Assembly: GCA_002344005.1 (NCBI GenBank)
Contig: DDTD01000066.1
Location: forward strand, 10,049-31,118
Direction: 5' to 3'
Length of the DNA: 21,070 bases
Source: Ignavibacteria bacterium UBA2373
GTDB taxonomy: Bacteria; Bacteroidota; Ignavibacteria; Kapaibacteriales; UBA961
In this document: positions 14,441 to 21,070 of the stretch, in pieces
Numbering within the stretch: the first letter of the stretch is position 1
Layout: every line of letters begins with the position of its first letter
Made by a program: the position numbers and the translations under genes
Notes under the pieces: generated by a model
Database searches by the model: none
The model's input: the letters and a program-made list of their open reading frames with translations, nothing else
What the model was told of the DNA's origin: nothing

Positions 14441-14504
14441 GACAGTCTAGTGCAAGATTCAAATTCAGTTTTTCAAATGAACATTTGTGCTAAAAGTCCC
14501 CGCC
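14417..14504. repeat. Inverted-repeat element at the end of the Dpn-type operon
   Basis: GGCGGG (14417-14422) and CCCGCC (14499-14504) flank about 76 nt. Flanking sequence continues as imperfect arms: GGCTAACAGCC from about 14394 on the left, and GCAGCGGC...GTTTAGG to about 14535 on the right. The layout recalls attC-like or dispersed palindromic elements of Bacteroidota, but the core boxes do not fit the attC consensus well. The left part lies inside the final codons of the methyltransferase. Nothing else is seen between the operon and the convergent porin gene, and there is no clean terminator. Confidence 0.35.
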
Positions 14505-14635
14505 TTGGGGCAGCGGCACTTGCTCTGCGTTTAGGTCTCTATATCCTCTGTGATTACACTACAACATTCTATCATTTTTTCTCCTTATTATCTCTACACA
14601 CCAATATTATGCTTTGTAACCTATTGGCTCAATGA

Positions 14636-15679
14636 TTATATTCTCATAGACATGGAAAATGTTAATGCTGTATTATTGCGTACATTCTTATCAAAAATTT
14701 TATAGCTTGATATTAAATGTCTTCCCTCAATTCTTAATAATGTCTGAGATGTAAGCATATAATCAAGATTTGCTGAATAGCCCGTACAATCAAATTCAGA
14801 AGAAAATAATGCAGCATTTTTATCTCCGAAATATTCATAACGACAAGCAATTGACCATTGTTCCGAAAAACGACCATGAGCTATGATAGTAGGTGTGTAC
14901 CAATAATAATATCTTCTGCCTTCTCCCCTATCTCTGCCAATATCAAATCCGGCTATGACACCAAAATTTTTGCTAAAAAAGACATGGGAATACACATTAT
15001 GATATACACGCATTGATTGTTCATTATCTTGTCTGTCACTTCCAATAAAATTGCTATAATTTATCATAAAAAATGGAGAAAAATGATATTGTAATTGCAG
15101 ACCAAATGAGGGTGTATGAATATCAGGATTACGAAAAATAGTTTGCCAACCATTTAGGTACAAAAGTGACAACAAAAGAGTACTATCAGCGGTTTTATAG
15201 GAGATTTTCGCTCCTGCTTCATAATAAGGTGAATTTTCCGCAACAAGACTGCGTGTCACAGTATAACAATCGGCTCCGACAGCACTTTCAAAACCAATAT
15301 GCGATGGAAAAATCCCCATATCGAACCAAATATTATGCGATGAATCTAAACGGATTCCACCATTCGCTTCATACAAAAATTGTGCAAACGCAGGTTCTTT
15401 ACTAAGATTATATTGTGCATAATTACCAGCCATCAATCCAATATTTGCCCTAACATTCTTGTTCCTATAGTTAACAGAACCTACAATCAGATTCATATTA
15501 ATTTCATCTAATCGCTTATGGTTATAGATAAAATCGGGTTTAGTGCGACTTTGGGAAAAATCATAACTATAATACCATTCGGCATATCCGGAGAATGTGA
15601 ACGATGAACTATCTTCATTGCCACGACAAAGTGAACAATGAAAAAACAAACAGAATAAGAAGTAGTAAAAGTATCGCAT
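14636..15679 (-). CDS. Outer-membrane beta-barrel (porin-like) protein
   Basis: A 347-residue protein. Residues 1-20 are a signal peptide (MRYFYYFLFCLFFHCSLCRG). The rest is a series of amphipathic, aromatic-rich strands typical of an outer-membrane barrel: FTFSGYAEWYYSYDF at the start, then alternating strands such as VRANIGLMAGNYAQY, IWFDMGIFPSHIGFES, FGLQLQYHFSPFFMINYSNF and LLRIEGRHLISS, ending in ALTFSMSMRI. The order (a first strand with GYAEWYYSYDF and a later ISPHIGFE-like turn) resembles the putative beta-barrel porin-2 family, members of which may pass small solutes; the substrate is unknown. It is transcribed toward the Dpn-type operon and follows the serine hydrolase gene by 90 bases. 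Confidence 0.75.
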   Translation of the reverse strand: MRYFYYFLFCLFFHCSLCRGNEDSSSFTFSGYAEWYYSYDFSQSRTKPDFIYNHKRLDEINMNLIVGSVNYRNKNVRANIGLMAGNYAQYNLSKEPAFAQFLYEANGGIRLDSSHNIWFDMGIFPSHIGFESAVGADCYTVTRSLVAENSPYYEAGAKISYKTADSTLLLSLLYLNGWQTIFRNPDIHTPSFGLQLQYHFSPFFMINYSNFIGSDRQDNEQSMRVYHNVYSHVFFSKNFGVIAGFDIGRDRGEGRRYYYWYTPTIIAHGRFSEQWSIACRYEYFGDKNAALFSSEFDCTGYSANLDYMLTSQTLLRIEGRHLISSYKIFDKNVRNNTALTFSMSMRI

Positions 15680-15769
15680 ATATACCCGGTAACAATAATC
15701 TATATGTAAAAATAAAGACTTTTTACTATCTATGATATATGACGAAGATTTTTTTTCTTACTCGATATT

Positions 15770-17059
15770 TTATTTCATGACTGTAAATGTATAATAATGA
15801 TGATTTATCTTCAAGAAATACACACCATTGATAAGTTTTGATATATCAAGAGTCGTATTATTTATTATTGGAACATTATTCATGGTACGTCCCAACATAT
15901 TCACTATCTGAACTTGTGTTATATCAACTGATTCCGGCATGCGAATAAAGTCACTTGCGGGATTGGGTGAAATCATAGTTGTTTCCGATATAGCATCATT
16001 GACCGAGGTAGCTCCATCAGCAATTGCCATTATACGTTCCCATATCTGATCGCAAAGTTGGGTTGAAATTTCCGATGCAGGAGAATTTGGTCTGTCTCCC
16101 ATACGCACGATTACCAAGCCTTTACTTTTGGAAATACTGACAATTTGCCCATTTTTTCCTAAACCCGAGACCATATCATCGGGAGCATTCGGTGCATAAG
16201 AACCCGGAATTTTTATCTGAAAGCCGGGAACCATATAGGAAGATTTTCCGTTTAACCACCATAAATAGCCATACGATTCATTGAGAGATTGGGAAGTATT
16301 TGTCAATGCTTTCACATACTCTTTATCGTTCAGAACTGCTTTAGAATCCCACACCCCATCATTGAGCATAAGCAAACCGAAACGAGCCATTGATCGCGGC
16401 TTACTCAAAAAAACATTATTATAGTCCATGGGAATCCAGGTGCCCGTCATACCTGTGGGCTGTAATAACTTTTGACGGGTGTATAAATTAAGTGTCCCAT
16501 TTGTGGCTTTACTAAGCACATCATCAAGTAAAGTATAGGGCGCATTATGATAAGCCCATCGTGTACCGGCATCCGCTTTATAGACAAGGCATGTATCAAG
16601 GGTACAAAATGGATCACTCACTTCATCATCAAGTCCGGAGGTCATGGTTAATTGATGGCGTATGGTTATCAAATCTTCTTTTTCTTTTGGTGCTTTTGTC
16701 CATCCCACACCAAGATATTTTGAGGTTTTATCTTGTAATGAGAGCAATCCTTCTTCTTGTGCTTTTCCTGCTAACAATGCAGTAATTGTTTTTCCGGCAG
16801 ATGCCCAATACCAAGCACTATCTTGAGTAAAAGTACCAAAATATTTTTCAATTACTATACGACCATCCTTCAAAACGATGAGCGCTTTGCTGTTTTCAGC
16901 TTCGAGAAAATTGTAGAGAGCGGGTATTTTTGTGATATCCCAGCCCAAAGATTGTGGTGAAACGCTTTCCCATTGATCTCCTTGCGCCGGAGGAAAATAG
17001 AGTTGTGAATAAACAGAAAATGATGAGAAAAATAATACAGTGAGGAACAATGTTTTCAT
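15770..17059 (-). CDS. Secreted serine beta-lactamase-like hydrolase with T9SS tail
   Basis: A 429-residue protein. The start is set at ATG 17059, giving the signal peptide MKTLFLTVLFFSSFSVYSQ; a longer frame adds 12 residues in front of it. The class C beta-lactamase/DD-peptidase fold is shown by Ser87-Ala-Gly-Lys90 (WYWASAGKTITALLAG), Tyr170-His-Asn172 (WAYHNAPY) and a third-box-like GKNG (301-304). It resembles the beta-lactamase family esterases and peptidases rather than true antibiotic-degrading enzymes; substrate unknown. Residues about 365-429 form a T9SS type A sorting domain (ISPNPASDFIRM, VQIVNMLGRTM, LINGVYFLKI), so it is exported to the surface or medium. Its upstream region lies inside the 395-bp block duplicated at 19281-19675. 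Confidence 0.88.
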   Translation of the reverse strand: MKTLFLTVLFFSSFSVYSQLYFPPAQGDQWESVSPQSLGWDITKIPALYNFLEAENSKALIVLKDGRIVIEKYFGTFTQDSAWYWASAGKTITALLAGKAQEEGLLSLQDKTSKYLGVGWTKAPKEKEDLITIRHQLTMTSGLDDEVSDPFCTLDTCLVYKADAGTRWAYHNAPYTLLDDVLSKATNGTLNLYTRQKLLQPTGMTGTWIPMDYNNVFLSKPRSMARFGLLMLNDGVWDSKAVLNDKEYVKALTNTSQSLNESYGYLWWLNGKSSYMVPGFQIKIPGSYAPNAPDDMVSGLGKNGQIVSISKSKGLVIVRMGDRPNSPASEISTQLCDQIWERIMAIADGATSVNDAISETTMISPNPASDFIRMPESVDITQVQIVNMLGRTMNNVPIINNTTLDISKLINGVYFLKINHHYYTFTVMK

Positions 17060-17061
17060 AA

Positions 17062-17456
17062 GAGACAATCTGTTTGTGAATAAGAATGTCCTCATGACGC
17101 AGATTACCCTCTCAAGGTTTAATATCTTTAGCGCATTATACTCAGTGATGCCCTTTGTTGCAGAGCTTGGCTTTGAACAATCACCTGATAATACCCCGAT
17201 TCCAATGACGATATATCAATCACATCTTTCGATGTTACTATGTCCATCACTTTATCGCCAAGAATACTAAATATACTTACCGTATCGTATGGTGTGCTTG
17301 CCTTGATATATAAAAATTCCTGAGCAGGGTTCGGATAAAGTTGGATTGATGAATCGAACGATATTTCTTCTATGGACGATGGTAATAGCTCGCGTTTATA
17401 CAATCCGTAATCTGTCCCGGCATAGAGATAATTATCTACGACCACCAGCGATGATG
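17062..17456. repeat. 395-bp direct repeat, copy 1
   Basis: This block matches 19281-19675 with only about five mismatches by eye, at a constant offset of 2,219. It encodes the last 110 or so residues of the propeller protein (including the T9SS tail) plus the whole intergenic space up to two bases before the hydrolase ATG at 17059. Identity breaks off sharply at 17456. Confidence 0.9.
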
Positions 17457-19185
17457 CTTTCATGGTTGATAAACCATAATTCTGCCAATGAATTCCGTCT
17501 TGCGTACTGTAAATTCCTTTGTCTGTCGATACATATATTGTGCCCTCATGTTCATAAAGGCAGTAATATTCTTCTGATTCATCTATTTTGAGTTCTGACC
17601 ATGTTACACCCTGATTATTGGATACATATAATGATTTATCTAATGAGAAATATTTGCCTGCTTTCGCAATAACATAATTATCATACAATGTCAATTTTCG
17701 TGATAAGGTATCCCAACTTTCACCATTATCGGTGGAGAAAAAACTATTGAATGCTATGTTAAAAGTAGTAAGGAATAATGTGTCATTTTTATGATACGGT
17801 TCTTGAAAGATTACATAAGAATCATTTACCACATTCATTTTTTTATGTGATTCCCATGTTTGACCAAAATCTCGTGAGATTAACAAAGTATTATCTAAAC
17901 AATTGGTAACAGGACCATCAAACATAGCAAATATTACGCTGTCATTGACAAAAAGAGAATTGATTTTTGATGTCTTACCAGGATAAAAAATACATTTTTG
18001 AAAGTCATTGAGTTCCCAAAGTAACGTATCTATTGACGACTTATAAATCCTATGTGTAAAGAGATGTGGAAAAACAGCTGAGTGCCTTTTAATTCCTACT
18101 ATTAATTGTCTATCAACTGAAGTTAATGCTGATATTCTGTGCTGCATATACCCCGCTTGATACCATTTTTTTCCTCCATCACTGCTGCGGTATATACCAT
18201 TATCAACAGTTCCCACAAACATGATACTATCATTGAAATACAACATTCTCGTTTCTGACAAATTCCGTAAAACACTATTGGAAAGCCAGCTTTTCCCTTT
18301 ATCAATAGAATACAATACACCTTGCGATGCTGTATTCATATAATTTGACGATGTTGTACAGTAAAGTGTATCATTTCTCGAACTAAAATAACCGATAATA
18401 TTATCTTTAATCCATGTAAATTCCCAACTTTCTCCCCTATCCGATGAACGATAGATACCACCTTCAACACCGATATACATGATTCCATCATGAACATAGA
18501 AAGAAAACACGGCATTATCAGTTACACTATCTTTTTCCCATGTATCACCATTATCCTCGGAGTAATAGAGTCCTGCATTTGTAGTAAAATATAATGTATT
18601 TTCAACATGATTTAGTTTCCTTACTATTGATTGCTTCCAAATTCCAAAAATATCATCGGAAAGATTATATTTCTTTTTCCATTGTAATCCTTCATCGTCT
18701 GAGACATATATTCCCTCACTTGTTAGAGAAATATACTTGTCATTTACATCAATAATATCATAAATATTCAATATTTCGACATTTGCTTGAGCACGCAAAT
18801 TAAGAAGAAATGAATCATCTTGCAATCTGTTCCACGATTCTCCATTATCGGTTGAACTCCACGAACTGAACGGATCATTAAGTATATAGAGTACATCGTT
18901 AAAAATAAGTAAACTATTAACGAGATTATGAGTTTCTGATAAAGAGAGAAGGTCTTTTACTTTAGACCAACTTAAGCCCTCGTCACTGGAACAGATTAAG
19001 TATGAGTCTCTACGCGGTACAGGACAGTCTATACAGTCATAGCTATAATTTAAAGCAAACAAATATCCATTATGTTCAACAATATTAGTTATTTCACCGC
19101 GATATGGTCCTTTGCATTTTTCCCAATCTGCTCGTGATGAATAAACAATAACCAGCAATAGATATATAGTCACAATAATTTTCAT
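17128..19185 (-). CDS. Secreted Asp-box (BNR) beta-propeller protein with T9SS tail
   Basis: A 685-residue protein with signal peptide MKIIVTIYLLLVIVYSSRA. About eleven Asp-box turns (S-x-D-x-G-x-x-W) recur through the body: SSDEGLSW, STDNGESW, SDDEGLQW, SEDNGDTW, SSDRGESW, SIDKGKSW, SSDGGKKW, SRDFGQTW, STDNGESW, SNNQGVTW and a partial STQDGIHW. These indicate sialidase/VPS10-like beta-propeller blades; no sialidase catalytic set is recognised, so a binding role is as likely. The last 75 residues are a T9SS sorting domain (LYPNPAQEFLYI, VSIFSILGDKVMD, LESGYYQVIVQ, ending SIMR). A purine-rich AAGGAGAG sits about six bases before the ATG. A paralogue follows upstream, and the pair arose by tandem duplication. 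Confidence 0.9.
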   Translation of the reverse strand: MKIIVTIYLLLVIVYSSRADWEKCKGPYRGEITNIVEHNGYLFALNYSYDCIDCPVPRRDSYLICSSDEGLSWSKVKDLLSLSETHNLVNSLLIFNDVLYILNDPFSSWSSTDNGESWNRLQDDSFLLNLRAQANVEILNIYDIIDVNDKYISLTSEGIYVSDDEGLQWKKKYNLSDDIFGIWKQSIVRKLNHVENTLYFTTNAGLYYSEDNGDTWEKDSVTDNAVFSFYVHDGIMYIGVEGGIYRSSDRGESWEFTWIKDNIIGYFSSRNDTLYCTTSSNYMNTASQGVLYSIDKGKSWLSNSVLRNLSETRMLYFNDSIMFVGTVDNGIYRSSDGGKKWYQAGYMQHRISALTSVDRQLIVGIKRHSAVFPHLFTHRIYKSSIDTLLWELNDFQKCIFYPGKTSKINSLFVNDSVIFAMFDGPVTNCLDNTLLISRDFGQTWESHKKMNVVNDSYVIFQEPYHKNDTLFLTTFNIAFNSFFSTDNGESWDTLSRKLTLYDNYVIAKAGKYFSLDKSLYVSNNQGVTWSELKIDESEEYYCLYEHEGTIYVSTDKGIYSTQDGIHWQNYGLSTMKASSLVVVDNYLYAGTDYGLYKRELLPSSIEEISFDSSIQLYPNPAQEFLYIKASTPYDTVSIFSILGDKVMDIVTSKDVIDISSLESGYYQVIVQSQALQQRASLSIMR

Positions 19186-19229
19186 GTACTCTCCTTAATT
19201 GATTCCATACCCTATGTACCGACGAAACA

Positions 19230-19262
19230 GGATTTTGTTCCATTTTTGGACAAAAAAAATCC
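19230..19262. repeat. Inverted repeat between the tandem propeller genes
   Basis: GGATTTTGTTCC (from 19230) can pair with GGACAAAAAAAATCC (to 19262) around a short ATTTTT loop, with bulged residues. On the minus strand it lies about 85 bases past the stop of the upstream copy and about 45 bases before the ATG of the next. It could be a terminator for the first gene or a leader structure for the second. No T run follows it on the minus strand, so termination is uncertain. Confidence 0.4.
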
Positions 19263-19280
19263 TCTCTTTAACTACTTAAT

Positions 19281-19675
19281 GAGACAATCTGTTTGTGAAT
19301 AAGAATGTCCTCATGACGCAGATTACCCTCTCAAGATTTAATATCTTTAGCGCATTATACTCAGTGATGCTCTTTGTTGCAGAGTTTGACTTTGAACAAT
19401 CACCTGATAATAACCCGATTCCAATGACGATATATCAATCACATCTTTCGATGTTACTATGTCCATCACTTTATCGCCAAGAATACTAAATATACTTACC
19501 GTATCGTATGGTGTGCTTGCCTTGATATATAAAAATTCCTGAGCAGGGTTCGGATAAAGTTGGATTGATGAATCGAACGATATTTCTTCTATGGACGATG
19601 GTAATAGCTCGCGTTTATACAATCCGTAATCTGTCCCGGCATAGAGATAATTATCTACGACCACCAGCGATGATG
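19281..19675. repeat. 395-bp direct repeat, copy 2
   Basis: Near-identical partner of 17062-17456. It holds the T9SS-tail coding end of the second propeller gene and its 3' flank. Beyond 19675 the two genes drop to moderate similarity for roughly 500 bp, then become more alike again. Confidence 0.9.
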
Positions 19676-21070
19676 GTCGTATTGCTCCACTCAGTTTGTG
19701 CCATGTTTCTCCATCAATTGTGCTGTATATTCCCTTATTGGTGGATATATATATTGTTCCTTCATAACTATATAAAAGATAAACTCCGTCTATATCCATG
19801 ATTTGTATCTCCTGCCATGTTGCCGCACTGTCTTTTGAAATATATAGTTTTCCATTAGAGATAGGTTCAACGTCCCAAGATTGGCGAAAATACATACCTA
19901 AAGAAAAATAAACACCAGTTTTCGTAACAACATAATTATCATAAAAAGTCAATTCTCGGGATAAGGTATCCCAACTTTCACCATTATCGGTAGAAAAGAA
20001 ACTCGCACTTTTATCGTAAGCAAATAAAGTATCTTGTTGTAAATGAGGTCGTTTAAACATTATTCCATAACTTTTACGTAGGTCCCAAGTTATACCGACA
20101 TCTTTAGATGTACGTAAAACCCCAAGACTATTTGTACTAACAACGTTTGCAAAAATTGTTTTGTCATTAACCAAAAGTGAACTAACCTATACATTCTTAC
20201 TTGCATAAATATTAGCTATTGTAAAGTCATTCAGAATCCATGATGAACGATCTTTTGGTGACGTATAAATTCTATAGACAACATCTCGTGGAGAATTATT
20301 AGAAGATATTTCAACACCAACGACCAAATTTCCATTCATTGAAGTTAAGGCTGATATGGGCTGCGTAATATATCCTGTTTGAAGCCAATTTTTTCCTCCA
20401 TCACTGCTGCGGTATATACCATTATCAACAGTACCAACAAACATGAGACTGTCATTGAAAAAGAATGCCCTCGCATCTGCGAGATTTCGTAAAACACTAT
20501 TGGAAAGCCAGTTTTTCCCTTTATCAATAGAATACAATACACCTCGCCATGCGAATCTGTTAAAGCCCGATGTTTGCGATGTTAAGCAATAGACTGTATC
20601 ATTTCTTGAACTAAAACAAGCAATAATATTATCTTTAATCCATGTAAATTCCCAAGTTTCTCCCTTATCCAAAGAACGATATATACCACCTTCAACACCG
20701 AGATACATGATTCCATCATGAACATAGAAAGAAAATGCAGCATTATCAGTTACACTATCTTTTTCCCATGTATCACCATTATCCTCGGAGTAATAAAGTC
20801 CTGCATTTGTAGTAAAATATAATGTATTTTGAACATGATATAATTTCCCAACAATTGATTGCTTCCAATGCCAAAAATCATAGTTTATTAAATCATACTT
20901 CTTTTGCCATTGTAATCCTTCATCATCTGAGACATATATTCCTCGTTGTGTAAGAGAGATATACCTGCCATTTACATCAATAATATCATAAATATTTAGC
21001 GGTTGGTCAAGTGTTTTAGCACGCAAATAATAAAGAAACGAATCACCTTGCAATCTGTTCCACGATTCTC
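19347..21070 (-). pseudogene. Second Asp-box propeller/T9SS gene, interrupted by an in-frame TAG and cut by the window end
   Basis: A paralogue of the 17128-19185 gene, entering from beyond 21070 (the frame reads ESWNRLQGDSF at the edge, matching ESWNRLQDDSF in the other copy). It is one continuous reading frame with Asp boxes (SDDEGLQW, SEDNGDTW, SLDKGETW, SIDKGKNW, SSDGGKNW, STDNGESW) and the same T9SS tail. A TAG at 20187-20189 interrupts it. Alignment of YASKNV-stop-VSSLLVND with YPGKTSKINSLFVND of the intact copy puts the stop opposite a Lys with no length change, so a single AAG-to-TAG change is the simplest explanation. If real, the product loses its second half and sorting tail. Sequencing error, or rare read-through of TAG, are alternatives. 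The downstream half has a possible ATG at 20174 but no signal peptide. Confidence 0.8.

Noticed and set aside
15706..15726. GTAAAAA/TTTTTAC hairpin between the hydrolase and porin genes
   Set aside because: The stem is seven A-T-rich pairs with a single G-C, with no following T run on the minus strand; too weak to call a terminator.
17068..17104. AATCTG/CAGATT inverted repeat before the hydrolase gene
   Set aside because: Only six pairs with a 25-nt loop; expected by chance and not supported as a regulatory site.
19295..19489. Plus-strand ORF (and its twin at 17040-17270)
   Set aside because: Both are antisense to the duplicated T9SS-tail coding block; they look conserved only because the repeat itself is nearly identical.
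1..21070. CRISPR arrays, transposase genes and tRNA genes
   Set aside because: Looked for and not seen: no regularly spaced short repeats, no transposase-like ORF or terminal inverted repeats, and no tRNA other than the tRNA-like part of ssrA.

Overview
The window looks like chromosomal DNA from an AT-rich member of the Bacteroidota/Chlorobiota/Ignavibacteriota (FCB) group. Four lines of evidence support this. Several secreted proteins end in type IX secretion (T9SS) type A sorting domains (a PNP motif followed by short beta-strand blocks ending in a basic residue). One gene encodes a GWxTD-domain protein. A very large secreted protein carries an IgGFc-binding-like head and ASPM/Hydin-type repeats. 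The promoters match the Bacteroidota form (TTG or TTTG, about 19 bp, TAnnTTTG), most clearly in front of the tmRNA. The exact genus cannot be read from the sequence.

Layout. Positions 1-6108 hold surface and secreted proteins: a 5' fragment of a giant IgGFc-binding/choice-of-anchor protein (minus), a T9SS-sorted protein (minus), and a divergent GWxTD protein (plus). A strong-looking promoter at 6161-6191 then starts a short structured transcript ending in a clear terminator (6197-6277). This is either a small RNA or an attenuating leader of the following operon: yqeY, mutS2, and a gene with a PD-(D/E)xK-like motif whose start overlaps the mutS2 stop. Next comes ssrA (tmRNA, 9882-10244) with its own promoter and terminator.

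Directly after the tmRNA, a frequent integration point for islands, lies a compact five-gene operon (10631-14440). In order it holds a Dam/DpnM-type GATC adenine methyltransferase with a foreign C-terminus, a complete DpnI-type endonuclease (which cuts only methylated GATC), the small DpnD/PcfM protein, a RhuM-family protein, and a DpnA-type GATC methyltransferase. DpnI and DpnII (DpnM/DpnA/DpnB) are normally mutually exclusive alternatives. Here DpnI sits where DpnB would be expected, among methyltransferases whose product would be its substrate. No GATC was found by eye anywhere from 9059 to 16047, so the whole operon lacks the site. This is the most unusual part of the window.

Positions 14636-21070 (all minus) return to envelope and secreted functions: a beta-barrel porin-like protein, a T9SS-sorted serine beta-lactamase-like hydrolase, and two tandem Asp-box (BNR) beta-propeller proteins with T9SS tails. 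The two propeller genes come from a tandem duplication of about 2.2 kb. They share a nearly identical 395-bp 3' block, and the second copy carries one in-frame amber codon and runs off the window end.
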